DNA of 21,913 nucleotides, from positions 1-21,913 of the forward strand of contig CAZKJW010000032.1 of NCBI GenBank assembly GCA_964553125.1. The letters run 5' to 3'. Shown here piece by piece: positions 6,317-13,027 of the stretch (its first letter is position 1; the number at the start of each line of letters is the position of its first letter). Source of the stretch: Aphodomonas sp964553125 (GTDB lineage Bacteria; Bacillota; Clostridia; Christensenellales; Aristaeellaceae). The notes beneath the pieces were generated by a model that did not search any database, was not told the DNA's origin, and worked only from the letters and a program-made list of their open reading frames with translations. Position numbers and translations under genes: made by a program.

Positions 6317-9226
6317 ATGCAATCTGGACACCTGTCCGTGGACGCTTTTCTCGATGCGTTTGAGCCGCCGCTTCGTCAGGAGACGACCGTGCGGCTGGAA
6401 GTGAACCTGCATATGCCTGAGCCAGGCGATCACGCCGCGCTGCATGTCGCGCTGCGCGTGGGAACCGACCGGCTTTACGTTGTGCGCTCCATCAGCGCGT
6501 TTCTGCGCGCGCTGGAAGACGGAGAACATATGACGTTTGGAAAGGGCTTTGCGCTCGATCCGGAGAGCATGTGCTTTGAGGGCGCGGACAGGCAGATTCT
6601 CGAAATTTTACAGGAGGCCTGCCCGCCGCAGGATCCGCTGACGGACGAGACGGGCAAGACGATCGCCAGACCTGCGCGCACGGGCAAGTTCCTCGGCGTG
6701 GGCGAGGCCGCTGCGCGGCGCATTCTGCGCATCCTCATGGCGCGGCCGTTCCGGCTGGCCGTCATGGGCGAAATGGAGAATCAGGAGCCGATCGCAAGGG
6801 AAAAGCTGCCCATCACCTGCACGCTGCGCGCCGAGGGCGCGGCCATCGCGCTGGGCGTGGAGATGCCGCAGGGCGTGCGCCCCGTGCTGCCGGACTATGA
6901 ATTCGCGCGCATGGACGGCCGCATCGTCCAGCTTTCGCCCGGACAGCGCCGCGCCGTGCGCGCGCTGATGCAGCTGGTGCCCGGCGGACGCGGCACGGCG
7001 CATTTTTCCGCGGCTGAAACGCAGCGCGTGGTCAGTGAGGTGCTGCCGCACCTTGAGCGCGACTGCATGGTTTCTCTGGACGACACGCTTGCCGCGCGCA
7101 TCCGCCGCGAGCCGTTCAAGGCGCGCGCCTACATCGACCGCGACGAGCAGAGCGTCGTGGCGCGCGTGGAGTTTCTCTATGGCGAGACGGTGATCGATCC
7201 GTTCGCATCGGCAGAGGAAAAGCCGAGCGAGGACGGAATGCTGCTTGTGCGCGACGCGGTGAACGAATGGAAGGTGCTCGACGCGCTGGCGCACGCGGGC
7301 TTCCACGTGGAGCGCGGACACATCCATCTTTCGGAGAAGCGGCGCGTGCTGAACTTCGTGATGGAGGGCGTGGCGCAGCTGCAGCAGGTGTGCGAAGTGT
7401 TCGCTTCGGAGGACTTCAAGCGGCTCAAGCCGCGCAGGCCGCGCCTGACAGGCCAGATGCGCATGTCCGGCGGCGTGCTGGAGCTGACGATGATGGACGA
7501 CGACACGCCCATTGAGGAGCTGGCGGAGCTGATGCGCGCCCTGCGCGACAAGAAGCGCTACTTCCGCCTGAAGAACGGCGACTTCCTCGACCTGTCCGGA
7601 ATGGACGAATGGCAGGAGATTTCCGAAATGCTGGGCGATGCGGGCGAGAACGACATGCCCGCCGAAGCGCCCGAACGTCCGGCTGAAACGTCGGTGCTCA
7701 CGCTGCGCGCCTATCGCTCGGCGTATCTGGTGAGCCTTTTGCAGATGAGCGGCCTGCCCATCGAGGTGGACGAATCCGTGAAAAGCGCGGCAGCGGCGCT
7801 CGGCGCGGCGGGAGACGCGTGCCCTGCGGCGCTGGCGGGCATTCTGCGCCCGTATCAGCTGCGCGGGTTTGAGTGGCTGCAATCGCTGGTGAAGCTGAAA
7901 ATGGGCGGCGTGCTGGCCGACGATATGGGCCTTGGCAAAACCCTGCAGGTGATTGCAACGCTCGTCTGGGCGCGGGAGAAGCTGGGCGGAATGCCGTCGA
8001 TTGTGGTGGCGCCGACGTCGCTGGTATACAACTGGCAGGCGGAGCTTGCCAGATTCGCGCCGCAGCTGAGAAGCACGGTGATTGAGGGCGGCCAGCGCGT
8101 GCGGTTCATGCGCTGGGCGGAGCTGCGCCAGAGCGAGGACACGGACGTGATCATTACGTCCTATCCGCTTTTGCGGCGCGACATCGAGCAGATCGCCGAT
8201 TTTCCGTTCCGCATGGCGGTGCTGGACGAGGCGCAGCACATCAAGAACCCGCAGTCGCTTTCCGCCGTGGCGGCCGATAAAATTCACGCGGAAACGCGCA
8301 TCGCGCTGACGGGCACGCCCATGGAGAACAGCCCGGGCGAGCTGTGGTCGATTTTCAATTTTGCCCTGCCGGGCTACCTGATGACGCTCTCGCAGTTCAT
8401 GCGCCGTCACGGGGACGGTAGCGGCGCGGACGTGCTCAGGCGGCGGATCCGCCCGTTCCTTCTGCGCCGGCTCAAGAGCGACGTGCTGCCCGAGCTTCCG
8501 GAGAAGATCGAAAGCCGCGTGCTGTGCGACATGCCGCCCGAGCAGCGGAATGTCTACATGGCCTCGGCCATGCAGCTCAAGGAGCGCGTCGAGCGCGTTC
8601 TGGACGAAAAGGGCATCGGCCGCGGCCGCATGGAGGTGCTCAGCGCGCTGACGCAGCTGCGGCAGATCTGCTGCCATCCCTCGCTGGTGATGACGGGCTA
8701 TGCCGGCTCGAGCGGCAAAATGGACGCGCTGACCGAAATCCTCGGAAACGCCGTGGCGGCGGGAAGGCGCGTGCTGCTGTTTTCGCAGTTCACCTCCATG
8801 CTCGCCATTCTCAAGCGCACGCTGGAGCGCAGCGGAATCTCCACCATGTACCTCGACGGCAAAACGCCGGTCGGGCAGCGGCTGGAGCTTGTCAACCGCT
8901 TTAACGCGGGCGAGGGCAGCGTGTTCCTGATTTCGCTCAAGGCGGGCGGCGCGGGGCTGAACCTGACCGGCGCCGACACCGTGATTCACTACGACCCGTG
9001 GTGGAACCCCGCCGCGGAGGATCAGGCGACCGACCGCGCGCACCGCATCGGCCAGCAGCACACGGTGCAGGTGATCCGCCTGATTACGCGCGGCACGATT
9101 GAGGAACAGGTGGCGAAGCTCTCCGAAAGAAAGCGCGCGCTGTTTGACGCGGTGGTCACCGCGGGCGAGCAGATGCCTGCGGAGATGACGGAAGAAGAAA
9201 TTCTTGGCCTGTTTGCACAGGAATAA
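6317..9226 (+). CDS. SNF2-family DEAD/DEAH-box helicase (RapA/HepA-like translocase)
   Basis: A cytoplasmic ATP-dependent double-stranded-DNA translocase of superfamily 2; cellular role in this bacterial subgroup is poorly defined (transcription recycling or repair are proposed). The 969-aa protein has a long N-terminal half (1-480) resembling the bacterial SNF2-associated region. The two RecA-like lobes follow: motif I DDMGLGKTLQ (Lys541), Ia VVAPTSLVYNW, II DEAQHIKN (637-644), III ALTGTPMEN (about 663-671), then SLKAGGAGLNLTGAD, DPWWNPAAEDQA and motif VI HRIGQQ (909-914). No CxC...CxH SWIM zinc finger is visible, although many clostridial relatives have one at the N-terminus. The start has AGGA about five bases upstream. 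The gene is divergent from the sugar-nucleotide gene and is followed after 23 bases by an esterase. No nuclease or methylase partner is nearby, so a defence role is not supported. Confidence 0.92.
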   Translation: MQSGHLSVDAFLDAFEPPLRQETTVRLEVNLHMPEPGDHAALHVALRVGTDRLYVVRSISAFLRALEDGEHMTFGKGFALDPESMCFEGADRQILEILQEACPPQDPLTDETGKTIARPARTGKFLGVGEAAARRILRILMARPFRLAVMGEMENQEPIAREKLPITCTLRAEGAAIALGVEMPQGVRPVLPDYEFARMDGRIVQLSPGQRRAVRALMQLVPGGRGTAHFSAAETQRVVSEVLPHLERDCMVSLDDTLAARIRREPFKARAYIDRDEQSVVARVEFLYGETVIDPFASAEEKPSEDGMLLVRDAVNEWKVLDALAHAGFHVERGHIHLSEKRRVLNFVMEGVAQLQQVCEVFASEDFKRLKPRRPRLTGQMRMSGGVLELTMMDDDTPIEELAELMRALRDKKRYFRLKNGDFLDLSGMDEWQEISEMLGDAGENDMPAEAPERPAETSVLTLRAYRSAYLVSLLQMSGLPIEVDESVKSAAAALGAAGDACPAALAGILRPYQLRGFEWLQSLVKLKMGGVLADDMGLGKTLQVIATLVWAREKLGGMPSIVVAPTSLVYNWQAELARFAPQLRSTVIEGGQRVRFMRWAELRQSEDTDVIITSYPLLRRDIEQIADFPFRMAVLDEAQHIKNPQSLSAVAADKIHAETRIALTGTPMENSPGELWSIFNFALPGYLMTLSQFMRRHGDGSGADVLRRRIRPFLLRRLKSDVLPELPEKIESRVLCDMPPEQRNVYMASAMQLKERVERVLDEKGIGRGRMEVLSALTQLRQICCHPSLVMTGYAGSSGKMDALTEILGNAVAAGRRVLLFSQFTSMLAILKRTLERSGISTMYLDGKTPVGQRLELVNRFNAGEGSVFLISLKAGGAGLNLTGADTVIHYDPWWNPAAEDQATDRAHRIGQQHTVQVIRLITRGTIEEQVAKLSERKRALFDAVVTAGEQMPAEMTEEEILGLFAQE

Positions 9227-9249
9227 AAAACGACGGGAGGGTATTGAAA

Positions 9250-10272
9250 ATGATGATTCCGTGGAACCATGAAAGCGTTCGCCTGACGGGGCGCTGGAGC
9301 CGCCCGCTGCCGGAGGATACCGACACGCACCGCCACGTGCAGCCGCTGGAATGCGCCGTGACAACCGCGCCCGGATCGTATTTCGAGGCGGCTTTTACGG
9401 GCAGCTGGGCGAAGCTGCTGTTCTTCATGGAGCAGGCGCAGCAGCCGTATCCGCATCTGTGGATCAGCGTGGATGGCGGCGCGCGCGTGGAAGTGACGCT
9501 GGACCGCTATATCCGCATTGCCGCGCAGGGCGAAGGCCCCCACACGGTGTGCGTGATCTATAAGGGCGGCATGGAACAGCTGCAGCGCTGGCATCTGCCG
9601 CTGACCGGCTCGGTGTCGTTCCTCGGGCTGGAGGCGGAAGGCGCGGCGGCGCTTGCGCCGGACGAAAGGCCGCTGGTGGAGTTTACCGGCGACTCGATCA
9701 CCGAGGGCGTGCTCATCGACGACGACTATGCGCCCGAGCATGACTATCGCTACGACCAGCTCAACCGCCCATGGCAGGACGACGTGTGCGCGACCTACGC
9801 CTATCTTGCGGCGGAGAAACTGAACGTGCGCGCCATGTTCCAGGCGTACGGCGCGGCGGGCATGACGCGCTCGGGCTGCGGCGGCGTGCCGCGCGCCGGG
9901 CTGCAGTATCCGCTCGTGTTTGAGGACATGCCCTATCGCGGCGAAAAGCCGGACGTGGTGGTGATTAATCACGGCACGAACGACAGGAAAAACAGCGCGG
10001 AGGAATTCTGCGCGCGCTATGAGGAATATCTTTCTCTCGTGCGCCGGGAGAATCCGGAGGTGAAAATCGTCTGCGCGATTCCGATGATCGGCGCGTATAA
10101 GGCGGAGATTACGGAGATTGCCGAGCGCCGCAGGGCGGCGGGCGAGAAGATCTGGCTCGCCAATCTGTCCGGCATTCTGCCCGACGAGCCGCTGCATCCG
10201 CTGCGCCCCGGACACGCCGCGGTGGTGGATCGGCTGACGGCGGCGCTTCAGCAGGCGCTTGCGGCAAAATAA
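9250..10272 (+). CDS. SGNH/GDSL-family hydrolase, CE2-like two-domain esterase
   Basis: A predicted cytoplasmic (no signal peptide) serine esterase of 340 aa, probably deacylating sugars or glycans. Residues about 5-140 look like the beta-sandwich that precedes the catalytic domain in CE2 acetyl esterases. The SGNH blocks follow: I FTGDSITEG (Ser149), II AYGAAGMTRSG, III NHGTND (Gly242, Asn244), V DEPLHPLRPGH (His316). The acid usually sits three residues before the His, which here is Glu313, with Asp312 one further back. I chose ATG 9250 because GGGAGG ends 9 bases before it. TTG at 9244 would leave only 3 bases, and ATG 9253 is also possible. It lies 23 bases after the helicase stop and is likely cotranscribed with it. 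The substrate is unknown. Confidence 0.85.
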   Translation: MMIPWNHESVRLTGRWSRPLPEDTDTHRHVQPLECAVTTAPGSYFEAAFTGSWAKLLFFMEQAQQPYPHLWISVDGGARVEVTLDRYIRIAAQGEGPHTVCVIYKGGMEQLQRWHLPLTGSVSFLGLEAEGAAALAPDERPLVEFTGDSITEGVLIDDDYAPEHDYRYDQLNRPWQDDVCATYAYLAAEKLNVRAMFQAYGAAGMTRSGCGGVPRAGLQYPLVFEDMPYRGEKPDVVVINHGTNDRKNSAEEFCARYEEYLSLVRRENPEVKIVCAIPMIGAYKAEITEIAERRRAAGEKIWLANLSGILPDEPLHPLRPGHAAVVDRLTAALQQALAAK

Positions 10273-10375
10273 ATCAGCGTAAATTCCCATGAAAGCCGAA
10301 TTTTCGGGAAGCAAACGGGTCGATTTTCCGTTATATGGGAAAAGGCAAAAACGATTTCCGAAGAAGGAGCGGTTT

Positions 10376-11056
10376 ATGAGAAAAATGCTGGCGTTTCTTC
10401 TGGCAGGCTGTCTGCTGCTGACGGCGCTTTCCTGCGCGCAGGCGCAGCCGCTGGAAGATCTGATCGTCGGGCTGGTGCGCGACGAAGAAGGGATGGAGGC
10501 GCGCCAGGAGGTGACGGCCATCCCGAACATGGACGAGACAATGGGCGTGCAGGGCGTTTCACAGGGCGGCGTGGACGCCTATGGAATGCTGCGTGGAGAA
10601 GCGTTTCTGTATGTGTTTGCTTCCAAGGAAGAACGCGTGCAGGCGGCGTGGCGGCTTGATTCGGCGCTGACAAAGCGCGGCTTCACACCGGGCGATTTCC
10701 CGTTTGAGGGCGCGACATACACGCTTTACGCTTCCGAGGGCGACGGCGGCATCCTGCTGATGGACGGCGTGACCGAGTGCGCGACGATGATCGTGCTGGC
10801 GGGCAATTTCCGGCAGGAGGAAGCGAAGAACCCCGAACGCGTGCAGACGGCGCAGGCGGGGCTGTCCGCTGAAATCGAAGGCGCGACGCGCCGCTATCTG
10901 TACGTCGATGAAAAGGCGGACGATAAGGGCGTCATGATGACCTTCAGCGCCGCAGAGCCGGCGTCCGACGGCTACGACGTGATGAAGATTTATTTCCCGC
11001 TCGCCGACGAGGCGCCCGAGGGTGAGATAACGCTCGTGCTCGCGCCGGAGGAATAA
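10376..11056 (+). CDS. Small secreted protein of unknown family
   Basis: Not recognised. The 226-aa product begins MRKMLAFLLAGCLLLTALSCAQA, a signal peptide with likely SPase I cleavage after Ala23. LAGC at 9-12 resembles a lipobox but sits before the end of the hydrophobic stretch, and LSC at 18-20 is a weak alternative. The mature part is acidic, has no membrane helix, and contains VASKEERVQAAWRLDSAL-like segments suggesting a mixed alpha/beta fold; it has only one later Cys. ATG 10376 has AAGGAG six bases upstream. A frame opening at 10289 adds 29 charged residues that would bury the signal peptide. It lies 103 bases after the esterase and 85 before the XRE regulator, all on the plus strand. 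Function cannot be assigned. Confidence 0.75.
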   Translation: MRKMLAFLLAGCLLLTALSCAQAQPLEDLIVGLVRDEEGMEARQEVTAIPNMDETMGVQGVSQGGVDAYGMLRGEAFLYVFASKEERVQAAWRLDSALTKRGFTPGDFPFEGATYTLYASEGDGGILLMDGVTECATMIVLAGNFRQEEAKNPERVQTAQAGLSAEIEGATRRYLYVDEKADDKGVMMTFSAAEPASDGYDVMKIYFPLADEAPEGEITLVLAPEE

Positions 11057-11097
11057 ACCGCGCGGCAAGCGGCCGCAGAAAAAATTGCTGTATCAAT

Positions 11098-11127
11098 CCT
11101 GCGCGCGGAGCAACCCCTGCGCGCGGA
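11098..11127. repeat. 12-bp direct repeat upstream of the XRE-S24 gene
   Basis: CCTGCGCGCGGA occurs at 11098-11109 and 11116-11127, an 18-bp period, directly ahead of the GGAGGAAAC ribosome site. Position makes it a candidate operator for autoregulation by the downstream gene, but no promoter boxes were convincingly placed beside it. The sequence is GC-rich and chance repetition is possible. Confidence 0.4.
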
Positions 11128-11141
11128 TTCCGGAGGAAACT

Positions 11142-11858
11142 ATGAGCAGACTGGGAGACTTGATTCATCTCGAGCGCACGCGCCGCAACATGACGCCCAA
11201 GCAGGTTGCGAAGCTGTGCGCGATCACCGAAAAATACCTGCTCGACGTGGAGCAGGGAAAGCGCATCATTCAGGACGATCAGGCGCGCCGCATCCTCAAG
11301 AAGATCGGGCTGGAGCATCAGACGGAGGCGGACTTCACGCTGGATGACATCGCCGCGACGGTCGATCTGCACACCATCGCGCCCACGCTCCCGAAGAAGG
11401 AGCCGGAAGCGCCCAAGCCGCGGCCGGTGGCTTCGCTGCCCGCGGAGGATAACGAGCACGGCGGCATCTGGCTCGACGCGCTGGCGGGCGTGCTGCGCGA
11501 GGTGCCGGTGTACAACGCGGCATGGCAGATTGTCGATCATCGCACCATGGCGGCGGCCGGCGGCAAAATTGAAGGCGGCCCGGCCGATAAGGCGCTGTAT
11601 TTCCTCATGCCGGACGACAGCCTGCGCGGCTTCCGCGTACACAGGGGCGATCTGCTTCTGACGGTTCCCGCGCACAGCCCGGTGGACGGCGCGATTATGC
11701 TCGTCAAGTGGAAGCAGCACTGCACCGCCCGCAAAATCAAATGGGACGGAAGCCGGCTGCTGCTGCTGAGCTACGACCATGAGCTGGACGCAGAGCCGGC
11801 GCGCCCGGAGGACGTGCAGTTTGTGGGCCGCTGCGCGCGGCTGGAAGCAGCGCTGTAA
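11142..11858 (+). CDS. XRE-type HTH regulator with C-terminal S24 (LexA-like) domain
   Basis: Predicted DNA-binding repressor of 238 aa. Residues about 4-57 form a Cro/C1-type helix-turn-helix (LGDLIHLERTRRNMTPKQVA, then ITEKYLLDVEQGKR). A Pro/Lys-rich linker (80-105) follows. Residues about 120-238 resemble the S24 peptidase fold of LexA and phage repressors: PDDSLRGFRVHRGDLLL aligns with the GDSM..GD.LL block, giving Ser160 as nucleophile, and Lys198 or Lys200 (TARKIKW) as base. An Ala-Gly pair occurs at 139-140, only about 20 residues before Ser160, closer than in LexA, so self-cleavage is uncertain. ATG 11142 follows GGAGG with good spacing. A terminator follows directly. No prophage genes are nearby, so it seems a chromosomal regulator; target and inducer unknown. 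Confidence 0.8.
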   Translation: MSRLGDLIHLERTRRNMTPKQVAKLCAITEKYLLDVEQGKRIIQDDQARRILKKIGLEHQTEADFTLDDIAATVDLHTIAPTLPKKEPEAPKPRPVASLPAEDNEHGGIWLDALAGVLREVPVYNAAWQIVDHRTMAAAGGKIEGGPADKALYFLMPDDSLRGFRVHRGDLLLTVPAHSPVDGAIMLVKWKQHCTARKIKWDGSRLLLLSYDHELDAEPARPEDVQFVGRCARLEAAL

Positions 11859-11889
11859 AAACAGGCGGAACGTCGCCTGCGCCTGTTTT
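11859..11889 (+). terminator. Intrinsic terminator after the XRE-S24 gene
   Basis: AAACAGGCG (11859-11867) pairs with CGCCTGTTT (11880-11888) around a 12-nt loop and ends in a short run of four Ts (11886-11889). It begins at the base after the stop codon and is followed within 5 bases by the next promoter. Confidence 0.75.
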
Positions 11890-11893
11890 ATGC

Positions 11894-11923
11894 TTGACAA
11901 AAACGGGTCGGGGCTACTATGAT
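11894..11923 (+). promoter_or_regulatory. Sigma-A promoter of the CofE-like gene
   Basis: TTGACA (11894-11899), 18-nt spacer, TATGAT (11918-11923). Transcription would start near 11930, inside or next to a small GC hairpin (GGCGC-GTGA-GCGCC, 11925-11938) with a GNRA-type loop. That leaves a leader of about 70 nt ahead of the start codon at 12000. Confidence 0.8.
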
Positions 11924-11999
11924 TAGGCGCGTGAGCGCCGCGAAAAAAAGCGCGCGCCTGCGTGCAATGCATCGGGAAAATCCGGGAAGGAGCTATCCT

Positions 12000-12746
12000 A
12001 TGGGAATCATTCCGTCCAGAAATCTGGAAGAACAGCGCCGCGAGGAGAACGGCGTGGTATATTTTGACCGCGGGGTTATCGCCGGACGCGACGGCCGCAA
12101 GTACGCCCGCTACGCCATTCAGACGCATTTCGTGCAGCGCGGCGAGGATCAGGCGGAGCTGGTACGCCGCTACGTTGCGCCGCTGTATCGCGAGGGGGAC
12201 ATGCTTTCCTTCGGCGCGAAGGTGATGGCGATGTGTACCAACAACGTGAAAACCCGCGACGAGGTCAAGCCCGGCCTGACGGCGAAGATTCTCTGGCGCT
12301 TTGCCGGCATCAACACGACGGGTGTGGGCATGCACGAGCCATATAAGCTGCAGCTGGTGGTCGATATGGTCGGCGCGCCGCGCGTGTGGCTGGCGGCGTT
12401 CGTATCCGCCGTGACGCGGCCGTTCGGCATTCACGGGCTGTTTTACAAAATCTGCGGTCAGGGCGTGGGCGGCATCGACGGATTCTATTTCCGCTCCTCG
12501 TTCGACGTATACAAGCAGATGGCGCTCATCAACCCGCCGAACCCGGTGGAGCTGTGCGACGCGCTGTACGCCGATACGGGCATCCCGGTGGTGCTTATGG
12601 ACGCCAACGACATCCAGCAGGATCAGCTGGGCAAGTGCCACGGCTTCCCGCTGACGGACGACCAGATTCAGGATGCAATGAAGGACAATCCTTCCGGGCA
12701 GGGCGACGAGCTGACGCCGCTGATCCTGATCCGGCCCTGCGAATAA
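12000..12746 (+). CDS. CofE-like protein (coenzyme F420-0:L-glutamate ligase family)
   Basis: 248 aa, resembling the CofE/FbiB-N family, which adds gamma-linked glutamate to F420-0 using GTP. Matching features are YAIQTHFVQRGEDQAELV (about 38-55, the family's P-I-x-T-x-x-x-x-x-G-D-D start), REGDMLSFGAKVMAM (about 64-78), and the C-terminal GQGVGGIDGFYF (153-164) near the usual metal-binding Gly-Ile-Asp. Firmicutes carry divergent members of this family without the F420 pathway, so this one may ligate glutamate to something else or act differently. No other F420 gene is in the window. ATG 12000 has GGAAGGAG seven bases ahead; the longer frame from 11919 starts inside the promoter. It is monocistronic, with its own promoter and terminators. 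Assignment is from motif pattern only. Confidence 0.65.
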   Translation: MGIIPSRNLEEQRREENGVVYFDRGVIAGRDGRKYARYAIQTHFVQRGEDQAELVRRYVAPLYREGDMLSFGAKVMAMCTNNVKTRDEVKPGLTAKILWRFAGINTTGVGMHEPYKLQLVVDMVGAPRVWLAAFVSAVTRPFGIHGLFYKICGQGVGGIDGFYFRSSFDVYKQMALINPPNPVELCDALYADTGIPVVLMDANDIQQDQLGKCHGFPLTDDQIQDAMKDNPSGQGDELTPLILIRPCE

Positions 12747-12759
12747 AGGCGAATTTTTT

Positions 12760-12795
12760 CCGGAGCGGCTCCGTGCGGGCGGCTCCGGTTTTTTT
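12760..12795 (+). terminator. Intrinsic terminator of the CofE-like gene
   Basis: CCGGAGC (12760-12766) pairs with GCTCCGG (12782-12788), followed by seven Ts. It is the first and strongest of three hairpins stacked within 105 bases. Confidence 0.85.
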
Positions 12796-12798
12796 ATC

Positions 12799-12821
12799 GG
12801 GCGCGTTTGCGCCCTGTTTTT
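12799..12821 (+). terminator. Second terminator-like hairpin
   Basis: GGGCGC, a GTTT loop and GCGCCC (12799-12814) run into TG and five Ts. It starts three bases after the first terminator's T-run and probably acts as a backup. Confidence 0.65.
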
Positions 12822-12824
12822 AAC

Positions 12825-12864
12825 AGCCGCAGGGAGCGAATAATTTCCTTCTGCGGCTCGTTTT
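12825..12864 (+). terminator. Third terminator-like hairpin
   Basis: AGCCGCAG (12825-12832) pairs with CTGCGGCT (12851-12858) around an 18-nt loop, then CG and four Ts. The T-run is weaker than in the two preceding hairpins. It lies about 50 bases upstream of the next promoter. Confidence 0.55.
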
Positions 12865-12917
12865 ATAGGACGAAGGGAGAATGAATCGATTTTTTTACAA
12901 AAGTGTGACGATTTTGA

Positions 12918-12946
12918 TTGACAGGTTTCAAAGAATGGACTACAAT
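12918..12946 (+). promoter_or_regulatory. Strong sigma-A promoter of the type I membrane protein gene
   Basis: TTGACA (12918-12923), 17-nt spacer, TACAAT (12941-12946): 11 of 12 consensus bases at ideal spacing in a locally AT-rich stretch. Start would be near 12953, giving a leader of about 70 nt that contains a small hairpin (TGCG/CGCA, about 12972-12984) and the bridged ribosome site. Confidence 0.88.
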
Positions 12947-12995
12947 GTTAATACATTTAGCGTGCCTGTATATGCGTTTTTCGCACAGATCCGAA

Positions 12996-13027
12996 GGGAG
13001 GGATGCACCTCCGGGTGCAAATGAATG
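12996..13027 (+). promoter_or_regulatory. Ribosome binding site separated from its start codon by a hairpin
   Basis: GGGAGGG (12996-13002) is the only Shine-Dalgarno match, yet the start ATG is at 13025, 22 bases further, too far for normal initiation. Between them TGCACC (13004-13009) and GGTGCA (13014-13019) form a perfect 6-bp stem with a TCCG loop. Folding it leaves an effective spacer of about six bases. The ATG at 13003 touches the Shine-Dalgarno with no spacer and opens a different frame that runs about 78 codons without resembling a protein. Confidence 0.7.

Noticed and set aside
6608..9364. Minus-strand open frame of 918 codons opposite the SNF2 helicase
   Set aside because: It mirrors the helicase codons in a GC-rich gene, is rich in His and Arg, has no ribosome site and resembles no protein. 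Similar long antisense frames opposite tkt (15989-18124), the membrane protein (12863-14365) and the sugar-nucleotide gene (plus strand, 4599-5963) fail for the same reasons.
10289..10375. N-terminal extension of the small secreted protein
   Set aside because: It would put 29 charged residues before the signal peptide, and the AAGGAG site belongs to ATG 10376.
11085..11858. Prophage origin for the XRE-S24 regulator
   Set aside because: No integrase, excisionase, structural or lysis genes lie in the window, and both neighbours are ordinary chromosomal genes in the same composition.
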